Below, piece by piece: positions 1 to 7,637 of a stretch of 11,215 nt of DNA. Source of the stretch: Demequinaceae bacterium UBA4004 (lineage in GTDB: Bacteria > Actinomycetota > Actinomycetes > Actinomycetales > Demequinaceae); the NCBI GenBank assembly GCA_002384765.1, contig DGBM01000312.1:4186-15400 (forward strand), read 5' to 3'. The position numbers and the translations under genes are program-made. The first letter of the stretch is position 1. Every line of letters starts with the position of its first letter. The notes beneath the pieces were generated by a model. The model had not been told where the DNA came from. It ran no database searches and was given only the letters and a program-made list of their open reading frames with translations.

Positions 1-37
1 CCCCGCCGCTCGACCCCGGCACGTCAAGATCGACCTC

Positions 38-598
38 ATGGTCTTGGTTGATCGACGCGAGGTCGGTGTTGCCGCGCTCACTCGCATGCGGCGAGACGGG
101 GTGCTCACCACGCTGACTGACGATGTTGCAATCGCCCCCGATGCCGCCCCGCTGCACCTCGCGCGTGCCATCGCGCTACGCCCGTGGATTCCCCGCAGAG
201 CCGCGGCATCTGGCCTTGCGGCCCTGTGGGTCTATGGCCTCACGCGCGAAACTCTGGTTCCCGCGTTGGTGGAGGTCGTAGTCCCGCGTGGCGCGCATCC
301 GGACCCCCCGACCGGCGTTCCCGCCTGCGGGTGGGCGTTCACCACCCATCAGGCCGCCTACGCTCACGCCAGATCCATTGCAGGAGTGCGGATTGTGGCT
401 CCGGCGGACGCCGTGATCTCGGCACTGCGCACCGCCGACCTCGCCGACGCGATGACGGCGACATATGGAGCACTCGCTCGAGGCGTCGTCACCCCCCAGG
501 AGCTCTGTGAGGCCGTTTCCCGGCACAGAACCGGTCAGGAGTACAAGCGGGCGCTGGCCGCCTGGACAGCGGTACAGGAGGCGTGGGAGGGCCGCTAG
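38..598 (+). CDS. Probable AbiEi-like wHTH protein (hypothetical), convergent to rel
   Basis: This is a 186-residue soluble protein of unknown function. Residues 1-35 look like the end of a small winged-helix DNA-binding segment (VDRREVGVAALTRMRRDGVL, then a short beta-hairpin). Residues 53-85 (RRAAASGLAALWVYGL, then VEVVVPRG) resemble the core of AbiEi-type antitoxin proteins common in actinobacteria, where an Ala-rich helix ending in H/YGL is followed by a strand. That family link is from memory of sequence style, not a search. No nucleotidyltransferase (AbiEii-like) partner is visible beside it. The frame stays open to the left edge and there is no clear ribosome-binding site before ATG 38, so the true start could lie outside the window. 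It is the only plus-strand gene and ends with TAG inside the rel stop. The coding call is good; the functional call is weak. Confidence 0.62.
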   Translation: MVLVDRREVGVAALTRMRRDGVLTTLTDDVAIAPDAAPLHLARAIALRPWIPRRAAASGLAALWVYGLTRETLVPALVEVVVPRGAHPDPPTGVPACGWAFTTHQAAYAHARSIAGVRIVAPADAVISALRTADLADAMTATYGALARGVVTPQELCEAVSRHRTGQEYKRALAAWTAVQEAWEGR

Positions 599-2847
599 AG
601 CTCGAGTTGGCGCCTCACGCCGGTGACGCGACGCGCGTCGTACACGCCGTCGATGCGGCGCACCGCGCTCAGCACCGCGCCAAGGTGTGAGGGATCGGCC
701 ATCTCGAAGGCAAACGTGTTCAGCGCCACGCGGTCGTTGTTGGTCGACACGTGGGCGCCCAGGATGTTGAGGTGATGGTCGGACAGCACCTGGACCACAT
801 CGGACAACAGCCGGTTGCGATCGAGCGCCTCGACCTCAATTTGCACCAGGAACGTGGAGTCCGATGACCCGGACCACTGCACATCGACGAGCCGTTCACT
901 CTGATCCCGGAGCGCCAGCATGTTCTCGCAGTCCGCACGGTGAACACTCACTCCCTGGCCGCGGGTCACAAAGCCCTGAATCGGGTCTCCCGGCACGGGA
1001 GTGCAACACTTGGCCAGCTTCACCACCACGTCGCTCGTGCCTTGGACGGTGACCCCCGGGTCTCCGCGGCGGGCGCGTTGGCGCGTCCCGGGACGGGTGA
1101 TCTCGGTGATGTCCTCGTCGGCGCCCTCCTGCCCACCCACGGCCTCCACCATGCGGGCCACCACGTCGCCGGGCTGCTCTTTGTGTTCGCCGATGGCCGC
1201 ATACAGCGCGTCCACGTCCTCGTACTGCATTTCCTTTGCCAGCGCCAGGAGCGTGGACTTACTCATCAACCTCTGCATCGGGAGGTGTTGACGTCGGATA
1301 GCGCGCGCGAGCATGTCGCGACCCGTCTCCACGGACTCCTCGCGGCGCTCGCGCGTGAACCACTGGCGGATCTTGTTGCGCGCCCTCGTGGACTGCACAA
1401 ACTCGAGCCAGTCGCGCTTAGGGTGGGCGTTCTCATCTGACGTAGTGATGATTTCGACGGTGTCGCCGTTGTCAAGCGTCGAGTCGAGAGGCACCAGCCG
1501 ACCGTTGACCTTGGCACCCACCGTCTTGTGGCCGACGTCGGTGTGGACTGCGTACGCGAAGTCCACGGGAGTTGCCCCTTGCGGAAGTTCGAGGAGCTTG
1601 CCGCGCGGCGTGAAGACGTACACCTCGGCTCGCGAGATCTCCCCGCGCAAAGAGTCGAGGAAGTCGCTGGCGTCCGCGGTTTCCTGTTGCCAGTCGGAGA
1701 TCTGGCGAAGCCACCCCATGTCGTTCGCCATCGACGGGACCTTCTCGCCCCGCGCGTTCTCCTTGTAGCGCCAGTGGGCTGCGTAGCCGTACTCGGCGCG
1801 CTTGTGCATCTCCCACGTGCGGATCTGCAGCTCCACCGGCTTGCCTTGCGGCCCGATCACCGTGGTGTGCAACGACTGGTACAGGTTGAACTTGGGCATC
1901 GCGATGTAGTCCTTGAAACGCCCAGGGACCGGCTGGTACCGGGCGTGCATGGCGCCCAACACGGCGTAGCAGTCGCGCACCGAGTCCACCAGGATGCGCA
2001 GTCCCACCAGGTCGTAGATGTCGTTCAGGTCGCGGCCTCGCACGATCATCTTCTGGTAAACGGAGTAGTAGTGCTTGGGCCGCCCCGTGATCTCTGCCTT
2101 GATCTTCTGGGTCTTGAGTTCCTTCGCCACGTCGGCACGGAGCTCGTCAAGAAGCTTGTCCCGTTCGGGGGCGCGTTCGGCCACGACCTCGACAATCTCC
2201 TGATAGATCTTGGGGTACAGGGTGCGGAACGACAGGTCCTCGAGTTCCCACTTGATCGCGTTGAGGCCCATGCGGTGCGCGAGGGGGGCGTAGATCTCCA
2301 GGGTCTCTTGCGCCTTGCGACGCGCGGTCGTTGGGGAGACCGCATCCCAGGTGCGGGCGTTGTGAAGGCGATCGGCGAGTTTGAGGAGCAGCACGCGAAT
2401 GTCGCGGGCCATCGCCACCACCAGCTTGCGGACCGTCTCCGCCTGGGCAGCCTCACCAAAGGCGAGCCGGTCCAGTTTGGTGACGCCGTCGACAAAGGAC
2501 GCGACCTCGTCCCCGAACTCTGTGGCAATGTCCGCCAGTGGGAAGTTGGTGTCCTCCACCACGTCGTGCAGCAGCGCCGCCACAATGACGGTGTCGGGCA
2601 GACCCAGGCCGGCGATGATCTCCGCCACCGCGATCGGGTGGGTGATGTATGGCTCGCCGGTCTTGCGAAATTGGCCCTCGTGGGCCTGCTCCGCCAACGC
2701 ATGCGCCCTCTCGATGAGTCCGGTCTTGGCGCGCGGATACATGCGCCGATACGTCTCCAGCAGAGGCGCCAGCGCGCCCGGGTCGCGGGCCGTTCTCCGG
2801 ATCCCCAACATCCTGGCCGGGTCGGAGTCCGCGCGGGCTTGCGTCAC
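595..2847 (-). CDS. relA: Bifunctional (p)ppGpp synthetase/hydrolase (Rel/RSH)
   Basis: This cytosolic stringent-response enzyme makes (p)ppGpp from GTP/GDP and ATP, and also hydrolyses it. At 750 residues it is full length for a long RSH protein. The HD hydrolase domain (about 45-200) keeps H70, the H94-D95 pair, E98-D99 and the LKLADRLHN motif (156-163), so hydrolysis should be active. The synthetase domain (about 240-400) has GRPKHYYSVYQK, YDLVGLRI and ELQIRTWEMHKRAEYG. The RFKD at 310-313 is the RxKD signature of bifunctional Rel/SpoT, as opposed to ExDD of E. coli RelA. A TGS domain (about 405-470) follows, then the Cys/His motif (C613, C614, H636, C640) and a C-terminal ACT domain (about 665-745). 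The start is GTG 2847, chosen for a strong Shine-Dalgarno just upstream. It lies 31 nt after secF and is probably co-transcribed. The apt gene often found between secF and rel is missing. Confidence 0.97.
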   Translation of the reverse strand: MTQARADSDPARMLGIRRTARDPGALAPLLETYRRMYPRAKTGLIERAHALAEQAHEGQFRKTGEPYITHPIAVAEIIAGLGLPDTVIVAALLHDVVEDTNFPLADIATEFGDEVASFVDGVTKLDRLAFGEAAQAETVRKLVVAMARDIRVLLLKLADRLHNARTWDAVSPTTARRKAQETLEIYAPLAHRMGLNAIKWELEDLSFRTLYPKIYQEIVEVVAERAPERDKLLDELRADVAKELKTQKIKAEITGRPKHYYSVYQKMIVRGRDLNDIYDLVGLRILVDSVRDCYAVLGAMHARYQPVPGRFKDYIAMPKFNLYQSLHTTVIGPQGKPVELQIRTWEMHKRAEYGYAAHWRYKENARGEKVPSMANDMGWLRQISDWQQETADASDFLDSLRGEISRAEVYVFTPRGKLLELPQGATPVDFAYAVHTDVGHKTVGAKVNGRLVPLDSTLDNGDTVEIITTSDENAHPKRDWLEFVQSTRARNKIRQWFTRERREESVETGRDMLARAIRRQHLPMQRLMSKSTLLALAKEMQYEDVDALYAAIGEHKEQPGDVVARMVEAVGGQEGADEDITEITRPGTRQRARRGDPGVTVQGTSDVVVKLAKCCTPVPGDPIQGFVTRGQGVSVHRADCENMLALRDQSERLVDVQWSGSSDSTFLVQIEVEALDRNRLLSDVVQVLSDHHLNILGAHVSTNNDRVALNTFAFEMADPSHLGAVLSAVRRIDGVYDARRVTGVRRQLEL

Positions 2848-2850
2848 GCG

Positions 2851-2859
2851 ACCTCCTTT
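2851..2859 (-). promoter_or_regulatory. Strong Shine-Dalgarno of rel
   Basis: Minus-strand AAAGGAGGT ends 3 nt before the GTG start of rel. It is the best match to the anti-16S sequence in the window and fixes the rel start at 2847. The 31-bp secF-rel gap has little room for a separate promoter and none is obvious. Confidence 0.8.
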
Positions 2860-2878
2860 CGGCTATGAGGGGATCAGT

Positions 2879-3958
2879 CTACTTGCGACGCTTGCGCCTG
2901 GGTTGCGCCGCCGTACCCCGGTGGTGACCGGGAGTGAGCGCGCCCACGCGGATCGAACCGTCGGGTCGGATCACGTCGGAATCGCCTCTTTCACGCAGCT
3001 CCAGCACGGCCCGAGTATGTTCCTTGATCCGCTCCTCGTTGCTGCGCAACGCCACCTCGAGGGGCGTCGCGACAAAGATCGACGAGTACGTACCGACGGC
3101 CATGCCGACGAACAGGGCGAGCGAGATGTCCTTGAGCGTGCCAGCTCCCAACAGGAACGATCCGATGAACAGAATCGCGGAGACGGGGAGCAGCGCCACC
3201 ACCGACGTGTTGATGGAACGTACCAGCGTCTGGTTGACGGCCAGGTTGGCCATCTCCTCATACGTGTAGCGATGCTGCGTCAGGATGTCCTCGGTATTTT
3301 CGCGCACCTTGTCGAACACCACCACGGTGTCGTACAGCGAATAGCCAAGAATCGTGAGGAATCCGATCACGGAGGCTGGGGTCACCTCGAAGCCCGACAG
3401 CGCATAGATGCCGGCCGTGAACAACAGGTCGTGGGCGAGCGCGACCAGGCCCGCCACCGCCATGCGCCAGGCGCGGAAGTACAGGGTCATGACCACAGTC
3501 ACCAGCAGCAAGAAGATCACGAGGCCCTGAATGGCCTTGCTGGAGACGTCCTGGCCCCAGGTGGGGCCGATGAAGCTCGAACTGACCTCGGTGCTCGGAA
3601 TCCCGTATGCGTCGGCGAGGTCCGCCGCCAGCGAGTCGACCTGCGCCTGCTCCAGCTCGCCAAGCTGAACGCGGATATTGTCGCCCCCGACGACGGCTAC
3701 GCGCGGCTCTTCGCCGGGCAGCGCTTCGGCCACTGCGTCGACCGCGAGCGTCGTGTCAGTGTTCTGCACGCCAGCCAAGGTGTATTCGGTGCCGCCGCGG
3801 AAGTCGATTCCGGGATTGAGACGCACGAAGATGAGGAGCAGGACGGCGAGCGTCATGAGGACGGCGCTCGCCATGAACCAGCGCTTGCGCTGGCCCACGA
3901 TGGGATAGGTCTTTTCACCGGAGTGGAGGCGATTACCCCACGTCGAAAGGTTCGCCAT
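2879..3958 (-). CDS. secF: Protein translocase subunit SecF
   Basis: SecF is an integral membrane partner of SecD. The SecDF complex uses the proton gradient to help pull exported proteins through SecYEG. The protein is 359 residues. Transmembrane helix 1 is about 28-46, followed by the family motif GIDFRGGT (50-57) at the start of the extracytoplasmic P4 domain (about 50-140). Five further helices lie roughly at 141-162, 166-188, 193-218, 248-268 and 275-300. The signature GYSLYDTVVVFDKVREN (205-221) includes the conserved Asp of the SecDF proton path. The C-terminus is a cytoplasmic, very basic tail ending PRRKRRK. The ATG start is 2 nt after the secD stop, and its AAGGAG (3964-3969) lies inside the last codons of secD, which points to translational coupling. 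Confidence 0.97.
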   Translation of the reverse strand: MANLSTWGNRLHSGEKTYPIVGQRKRWFMASAVLMTLAVLLLIFVRLNPGIDFRGGTEYTLAGVQNTDTTLAVDAVAEALPGEEPRVAVVGGDNIRVQLGELEQAQVDSLAADLADAYGIPSTEVSSSFIGPTWGQDVSSKAIQGLVIFLLLVTVVMTLYFRAWRMAVAGLVALAHDLLFTAGIYALSGFEVTPASVIGFLTILGYSLYDTVVVFDKVRENTEDILTQHRYTYEEMANLAVNQTLVRSINTSVVALLPVSAILFIGSFLLGAGTLKDISLALFVGMAVGTYSSIFVATPLEVALRSNEERIKEHTRAVLELRERGDSDVIRPDGSIRVGALTPGHHRGTAAQPRRKRRK

Positions 3959-3960
3959 GA

Positions 3961-5781
3961 CTACTCCTTGTCCTGGGTGTCGACGGCGGAGCGGGCCTTG
4001 GCGGCCTTGCGCTCGGCCAGGGTCAGCGCCGACGTTTCGGGTCCGGCCACGCGCCCTCTGCCCTTGTACATGGTGTCCCGACCCAATTGGCGGGGATCGA
4101 GGCCAGAGAACTTGTGCCCCTCACCGAAGAACTTGGTGCGAGCCAGCAAGGCGAGCACCGGGTGCGTGAACAGGATGACGACGATGAGGTCGACGATGGT
4201 GACCAGGCCCAACGTGAACGCGAAGCCGCGCACCCCGCCCACCGCCAGCATGTAGAGCACCAGGGCGGCAAGGAAGGACACCGCGTCGGATGCCAGGATC
4301 GTGCGACGCGCCCGCTTCCAACCGTGTTCCACGGCGGCCGCCAGCGACCGCCCCTCGCGTAACTCGTCCTTGACTCTCTCGAAGTAGACGATGAACGAGT
4401 CGGCGGTGATACCGATGGCCACAATGAGGCCAGCGACGCCGGCAAGTGACAGTCGGTACCCCAGGCCCCACGACAGCAGCGCGATCGTGGCATAGGTAAA
4501 ACCGCCCGCCACCAGCAGGGAGCCGATGGTGACGGCGCCCAGGGCCCGATACTGGAAGATTGTGTAGATCACCACGAGGAGCAGGCCGATGAGGCCCGCC
4601 AACAGACCATTGCGGAGCTCCTCGGCGCCCTTGGTGGCCGTGATGACCTGCTCCGACAGCACCTCAAGGGTCAGCGGGAGCGCACCGAATTTGAGCTGGT
4701 TGGCGAGCTGCTGCGCCTCGTCGAGGGTGAAGTTTCCGGTGATCTGCGCCTGGCCGCCTGTAATGGCCTCGTTCACCGACGGTGCCGAGATGACCACGCC
4801 GTCAAGCAGGATTCCGAACCTGTTGAGGGGCGGCGCCAGTTGTGACACACGTCCCGTGGTGTCACCGAACTTCGTGCCGCCTGCGCCGTTGAAGGAGAGC
4901 CGTACCTCGAAGTCGCCGGGAATGACGTTTCCCAACTGGTTGACCCGCGGACCAGCGGAAGCGGTGTCCAGGTCCTCGCCGGTGAGCTCGACGGGGCCCA
5001 GGATGTACTTGGCCGAGCCCGTCGTATCGCACGTCGCGAAGCCCGCGTCCGGATCGCCCACGGGGACCCCGGTCAGGTTGGCGGGGTCGAAGCAGTCAAG
5101 CGCCTGGTACTGCGCAAACAGCGCGTCGGTGATCCAGGCAGTGTCGGACGGGTTGGTGGGAGTGACCGGCGCCGGCGGGTCCGCGGGCGCCGGGCTGGGG
5201 CTGGGCGTCGCGGAGGTGGTCTCGCTTAGGCGGGTCTTCACGTTGGCGACCTCGTGTGCGGGTGCGGCCTCGCCCGCGGCGCTGGCGGAGGGACTCGGGC
5301 TCGGACTGATACCGGTCACCGCGTCGGGCGCCGGCGTGGGCGTCGGTGTCGGCGAGGTCGTGACGGTGCCGCTTGCAGAGGTCACCGGCGCTGGGTCACC
5401 CACCAGCAGTACGGGACGGAACTGCAACTGTGCGCTGCGCCGCACCAGGTCGAGCGTCGCCTGATCCGGGTTGCCAGGCAGGGAGACGATGATGTTGGTA
5501 TCGCCCTGAGTGGCGATCTCCGCCTCGGCGACACCCGAGGCGTCGACGCGCTTGCGAATGATCTCGACGGCCTGCGCGATGTCCGACGGATCAATCTGCG
5601 AGCCATCCGTCGTGATCGCCTGGAGGATGATGTTGCGACCGCCGGCGAGGTCAAGACCAAGCCCCGGTGCGGCCGACGTCTTGCCGGTGAGGACACCCAC
5701 ACTCAGCAGGGCGAAGAGCACCACCAACAGTGAAGCCAGCCACGTGAGAGATGTGCGGGCGCCTGAGACAGCTGATGACAC
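3961..5781 (-). CDS. secD: Protein translocase subunit SecD
   Basis: This is the membrane subunit of the SecDF export accessory complex. I prefer GTG 5781 (606 aa) because AAGGA (5787-5791) sits 5 nt upstream and the N-terminus then runs straight into helix 1. The frame continues to an ATG at 5823, but that has no ribosome-binding site and adds 14 residues including a TTA codon, rare in this GC range. Numbering from GTG 5781: helix 1 is about 13-32, motif GLDLAGG is 42-48, and P1 begins at about 50. A Pro/Ser/Thr/Ala-rich low-complexity linker (about 130-212) interrupts P1, as is common in actinobacterial SecD. Two extracytoplasmic cysteines, C230 and C251, could form a disulfide. The C-terminal five-helix RND-like core (about 392-546) includes ADSFIVYFERVKDELREG (460-477). 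yajC, usually just upstream, is absent. Confidence 0.95.
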   Translation of the reverse strand: MSSAVSGARTSLTWLASLLVVLFALLSVGVLTGKTSAAPGLGLDLAGGRNIILQAITTDGSQIDPSDIAQAVEIIRKRVDASGVAEAEIATQGDTNIIVSLPGNPDQATLDLVRRSAQLQFRPVLLVGDPAPVTSASGTVTTSPTPTPTPAPDAVTGISPSPSPSASAAGEAAPAHEVANVKTRLSETTSATPSPSPAPADPPAPVTPTNPSDTAWITDALFAQYQALDCFDPANLTGVPVGDPDAGFATCDTTGSAKYILGPVELTGEDLDTASAGPRVNQLGNVIPGDFEVRLSFNGAGGTKFGDTTGRVSQLAPPLNRFGILLDGVVISAPSVNEAITGGQAQITGNFTLDEAQQLANQLKFGALPLTLEVLSEQVITATKGAEELRNGLLAGLIGLLLVVIYTIFQYRALGAVTIGSLLVAGGFTYATIALLSWGLGYRLSLAGVAGLIVAIGITADSFIVYFERVKDELREGRSLAAAVEHGWKRARRTILASDAVSFLAALVLYMLAVGGVRGFAFTLGLVTIVDLIVVILFTHPVLALLARTKFFGEGHKFSGLDPRQLGRDTMYKGRGRVAGPETSALTLAERKAAKARSAVDTQDKE

Positions 5782-5786
5782 GCGAT

Positions 5787-5791
5787 TCCTT
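5787..5791 (-). promoter_or_regulatory. Shine-Dalgarno that decides the secD start
   Basis: Minus-strand AAGGA is followed by 5 nt (atcgc) and then GTG 5781. The upstream in-frame ATG at 5823 has only GGGGGCCACCCGC before it, with no purine-rich ribosome-binding site at the right distance. This supports the shorter SecD. Confidence 0.65.
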
Positions 5792-5839
5792 CGCTTTCCT
5801 GACGATAACGACTCCCAAACCATGCGGGTGGCCCCCGCG

Positions 5840-5870
5840 ATTCTAGGTGAGTTCGAGGGGCGCCGTCGAA
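5840..5870 (-). promoter_or_regulatory. Candidate promoter of secD-secF-rel
   Basis: In the 75-bp gap after ruvB, the minus strand carries TAGAAT (5845..5840), five of six matches to the -10 consensus. TTCGAC (5870..5865) lies 19 nt upstream as a weak -35. Transcription would start near 5833, giving a leader of about 50 nt before GTG 5781. An imperfect inverted repeat (GCGCCG / CGGCGC, 5860-5865 and 5880-5885, 14-nt loop) overlaps the -35. It has no U-run, so it is not a convincing intrinsic terminator for ruvB. The -10 is decent and the rest is weak. Confidence 0.4.
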
Positions 5871-5898
5871 TATGCCCCCCGGCGCGGCTCCACGGGGG

Positions 5899-7002
5899 TC
5901 AATCGAACAGCCTGCCACCGCCCTGGTCCCGGGACGTCTGTCCCCCGCCTTGACCCGCGTGGGACACGTGCCCGTCGGGGGGCGTGAGCCCCAGATGAGC
6001 CCACGCCTCGGCCGTCGCCGCCCTGCCGCGGGGTGTTCGCGACATCAGGCCCTCGCGCACCAGGAATGGCTCGGCGACCTCTTCGACGGTCTGGGGCTCC
6101 TCGCCCACGGACACGGCGAGCGTCGACAAGCCGACCGGACCTCCCCCGAAGCGGATGCACAAGGCACGCAAGACCGCGCGGTCGAGGCGATCGAGCCCCC
6201 GCTCGTCGACCTCGTACACCTCGAGCGCGGCGTTCGCGGCGCGCATGTCGCCGTCCCCACTTCCGTGCACCTGCGCCCAGTCACGGACGCGCCGCAGCAG
6301 CCTGTTCGCGATGCGCGGCGTCCCCCGTGACCGCGAGGCGATTTCGCTTGCCGCGTCGCCCTCGAGGACAAAGCCCAAGAGGTGTGCGGATCGCGTCACG
6401 ATGCTGGTCAGGTCGCTCGGTTCGTAGAAGTCCAGGTGCGCCGTGAACCCAAAGCGATCCCTCAGCGGCGCGGGCAACAGCCCCGCGCGGGTCGTCGCTC
6501 CCACCACGGTGAACGGTGGAAGCGTCAGCGGAATGGAGGTGGCTCCAGGACCCTTACCCACCATCACATCGACCCGGAAGTCCTCCATCGCCAGGTAGAG
6601 CATCTCTTCCACGGGGCGCGCGAGGCGATGAATCTCGTCGACGAACAACACATCGCCGTCCTCGAGCGAGCTCAGGATCGCCGCGAGATCCCCGGCGTGC
6701 TGAATGGCCGGGCCGGACGTGAGTCGCAACGACGCCCCCAACTCCCCCGCCACAATCATCGCGAGTGTGGTCTTGCCGAGGCCCGGCGGCCCGGACAGCA
6801 GGATGTGCTCGGCGCTGCCGTCTCGCTGGGTTGCCGCACGCAGCACGAGGGCGAGCTGCTCGCGCACCACCTTCTGGCCCACAAACTCGGCCAGGCTCCG
6901 CGGGCGCAGTGCCGCCTCGGCGGACCGCTCGAGCGCGTCCGCGTCGACGCTCGTGACGCGGACGCCGTCATCGACGGGGATGTCCTGAGGCTCGTCAGCC
7001 AC
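5899..7002 (-). CDS. ruvB: Holliday junction branch migration ATPase RuvB
   Basis: RuvB is a hexameric AAA+ motor that RuvA loads on Holliday junctions to drive branch migration during recombinational repair. The protein is 367 residues. Visible motifs in order are Walker A GPPGLGKT (71-78), Walker B VLFVDEIH (118-125), the sensor 1/arginine-finger region [17 protein letters not shown] (168-184), sensor 2 [16 protein letters not shown] (226-241), and the C-terminal winged-helix signature [14 protein letters not shown] (317-330). A Gly-rich tail (about 340-367) ending GGGRLFD follows and is probably disordered. The start is GTG 7002, which overlaps the 3' end of ruvA by 8 nt, so the two are translationally coupled. 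It shares the SOS-type promoter proposed upstream of ruvA. Confidence 0.97.
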   Translation of the reverse strand: MADEPQDIPVDDGVRVTSVDADALERSAEAALRPRSLAEFVGQKVVREQLALVLRAATQRDGSAEHILLSGPPGLGKTTLAMIVAGELGASLRLTSGPAIQHAGDLAAILSSLEDGDVLFVDEIHRLARPVEEMLYLAMEDFRVDVMVGKGPGATSIPLTLPPFTVVGATTRAGLLPAPLRDRFGFTAHLDFYEPSDLTSIVTRSAHLLGFVLEGDAASEIASRSRGTPRIANRLLRRVRDWAQVHGSGDGDMRAANAALEVYEVDERGLDRLDRAVLRALCIRFGGGPVGLSTLAVSVGEEPQTVEEVAEPFLVREGLMSRTPRGRAATAEAWAHLGLTPPDGHVSHAGQGGGQTSRDQGGGRLFD

Positions 7003-7588
7003 GCGAGCCTCCCAGGGACTGCAACGCGGCCCTCAAGGTCGCGGGAACTGCGTCGTCGTCGATCGGCTCGGGCGCGACCTTGTCCACCGCGGCCGCGGCG
7101 GCCCTGGACTGCCACCCCAACGCGACGAGCGCGTCGGCAACCTGTTCGCGCGCGTCGGCAACGGCCCCAGGCGCGTGGACGTCGTCCGGCAACGTCAACT
7201 TGCCGCCCAATTCCAGCATCAGCCGGGCCGCGACTTTGGCGCCCACGCCCGGAACCCGCTGCAGCCCCTTGATGTCGCCGGAGGCGATGATCGAGACCAG
7301 CGAGTGGGGCGCGTGCACGGCCAGAAGTGCGAGGGCAAGCCGCGGTCCCACCCCCTGCACCGACTGCAGCGTCTCGAACATGTCGCGCTCGTGGACGAAC
7401 TCGAAACCGTAGAGGGTCAACGAGTCCTCCCTCACCACCAGGTGGGTAGCCAGGCTGGTCTCTTGACGCACGTGCAACGCGGCGAGGGTCGCCGGAGTCG
7501 CGAGGATGCGGTAGCCCACTCCCCCCACGTCGAGCACGAGCGCACTCGCGCCCACGTGGATGACGGTTCCCGTCAGTTGCGCAATCAC
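6995..7588 (-). CDS. ruvA: Holliday junction DNA-binding protein RuvA
   Basis: RuvA tetramers hold the Holliday junction in square-planar form and recruit RuvB. From GTG 7588 the protein is 197 residues, normal for the family, beginning with the expected (M)IAQLTGTV. It has an N-terminal OB-fold (about 1-63, with [12 protein letters not shown]), two helix-hairpin-helix motifs ([16 protein letters not shown] around 74-89 and [19 protein letters not shown] around 109-127), an acidic, Ala-rich flexible linker, and the RuvB-binding domain III (about 145-195, with [10 protein letters not shown]). The frame stays open a further 85 codons into ruvC, but the family N-terminus and a GAAGGG ribosome-binding site (7595-7600) fix the start at 7588. 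It lies 49 nt downstream of ruvC, and that gap holds a candidate LexA site. Confidence 0.96.
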   Translation of the reverse strand: MIAQLTGTVIHVGASALVLDVGGVGYRILATPATLAALHVRQETSLATHLVVREDSLTLYGFEFVHERDMFETLQSVQGVGPRLALALLAVHAPHSLVSIIASGDIKGLQRVPGVGAKVAARLMLELGGKLTLPDDVHAPGAVADAREQVADALVALGWQSRAAAAAVDKVAPEPIDDDAVPATLRAALQSLGGSRG

Positions 7589-7598
7589 ACCGTGCCCT

Positions 7599-7614
7599 TC
7601 GAACGCTTGTACGA
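7599..7614 (-). promoter_or_regulatory. Actinobacterial SOS box (LexA operator) upstream of ruvA
   Basis: The minus strand reads TCGTACAAGCGTTCGA. It matches the actinobacterial LexA consensus TCGAAC-N4-GTTCGA at 11 of 12 defined positions; the only mismatch is A to T at position 4. It lies just downstream of a candidate -10 and 10 bp before the ruvA start, where bound LexA would block transcription initiation. This fits the known SOS control of ruv genes. The site is in the gap between ruvC and ruvA, so it would control ruvAB rather than ruvC. Confidence 0.8.
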
Positions 7615-7616
7615 AT

Positions 7617-7622
7617 AGATTA
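7617..7622 (-). promoter_or_regulatory. Candidate -10 of the ruvA-ruvB promoter
   Basis: Minus-strand TAATCT fits the actinobacterial TAnnnT -10 pattern. Its 3' end is 2 nt from the SOS box, so the predicted start of transcription (around 7610) falls inside the LexA site. I see no good -35 in the end of ruvC, which is common in actinobacterial promoters. Confidence 0.45.
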
Positions 7623-7637
7623 GGCGCGGGACCACGC

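Noticed and set aside
1528..2868. Plus-strand open frame of 446 codons opposite rel
   Set aside because: It is a shadow of the rel HD and synthetase domains, with repetitive His/Leu/Val/Arg composition and no motif.
2381..4255. Long plus-strand open frame (624 codons) across rel and secF
   Set aside because: It is antisense to the well-supported rel, secF and secD coding regions. Its translation is low-complexity Arg/Ser/His-rich with no domain, as expected for a shadow frame in high-GC DNA.
5847..5856. GTTCGA half-site upstream of secD as a second SOS box
   Set aside because: Only one half matches; the partner half has about two of six positions, too poor for LexA binding.
5860..5885. Inverted repeat GCGCCG/CGGCGC after ruvB as a terminator
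   Set aside because: It has 6-bp arms, a 14-nt loop and no T-run. Such short GC arms are frequent by chance in this composition, so it is mentioned only with the secD promoter.
6382..7272. Plus-strand open frame opposite ruvB/ruvA
   Set aside because: It is antisense to two certain genes, ends in Arg/Pro/Ala low complexity and has no ribosome-binding site or domain.
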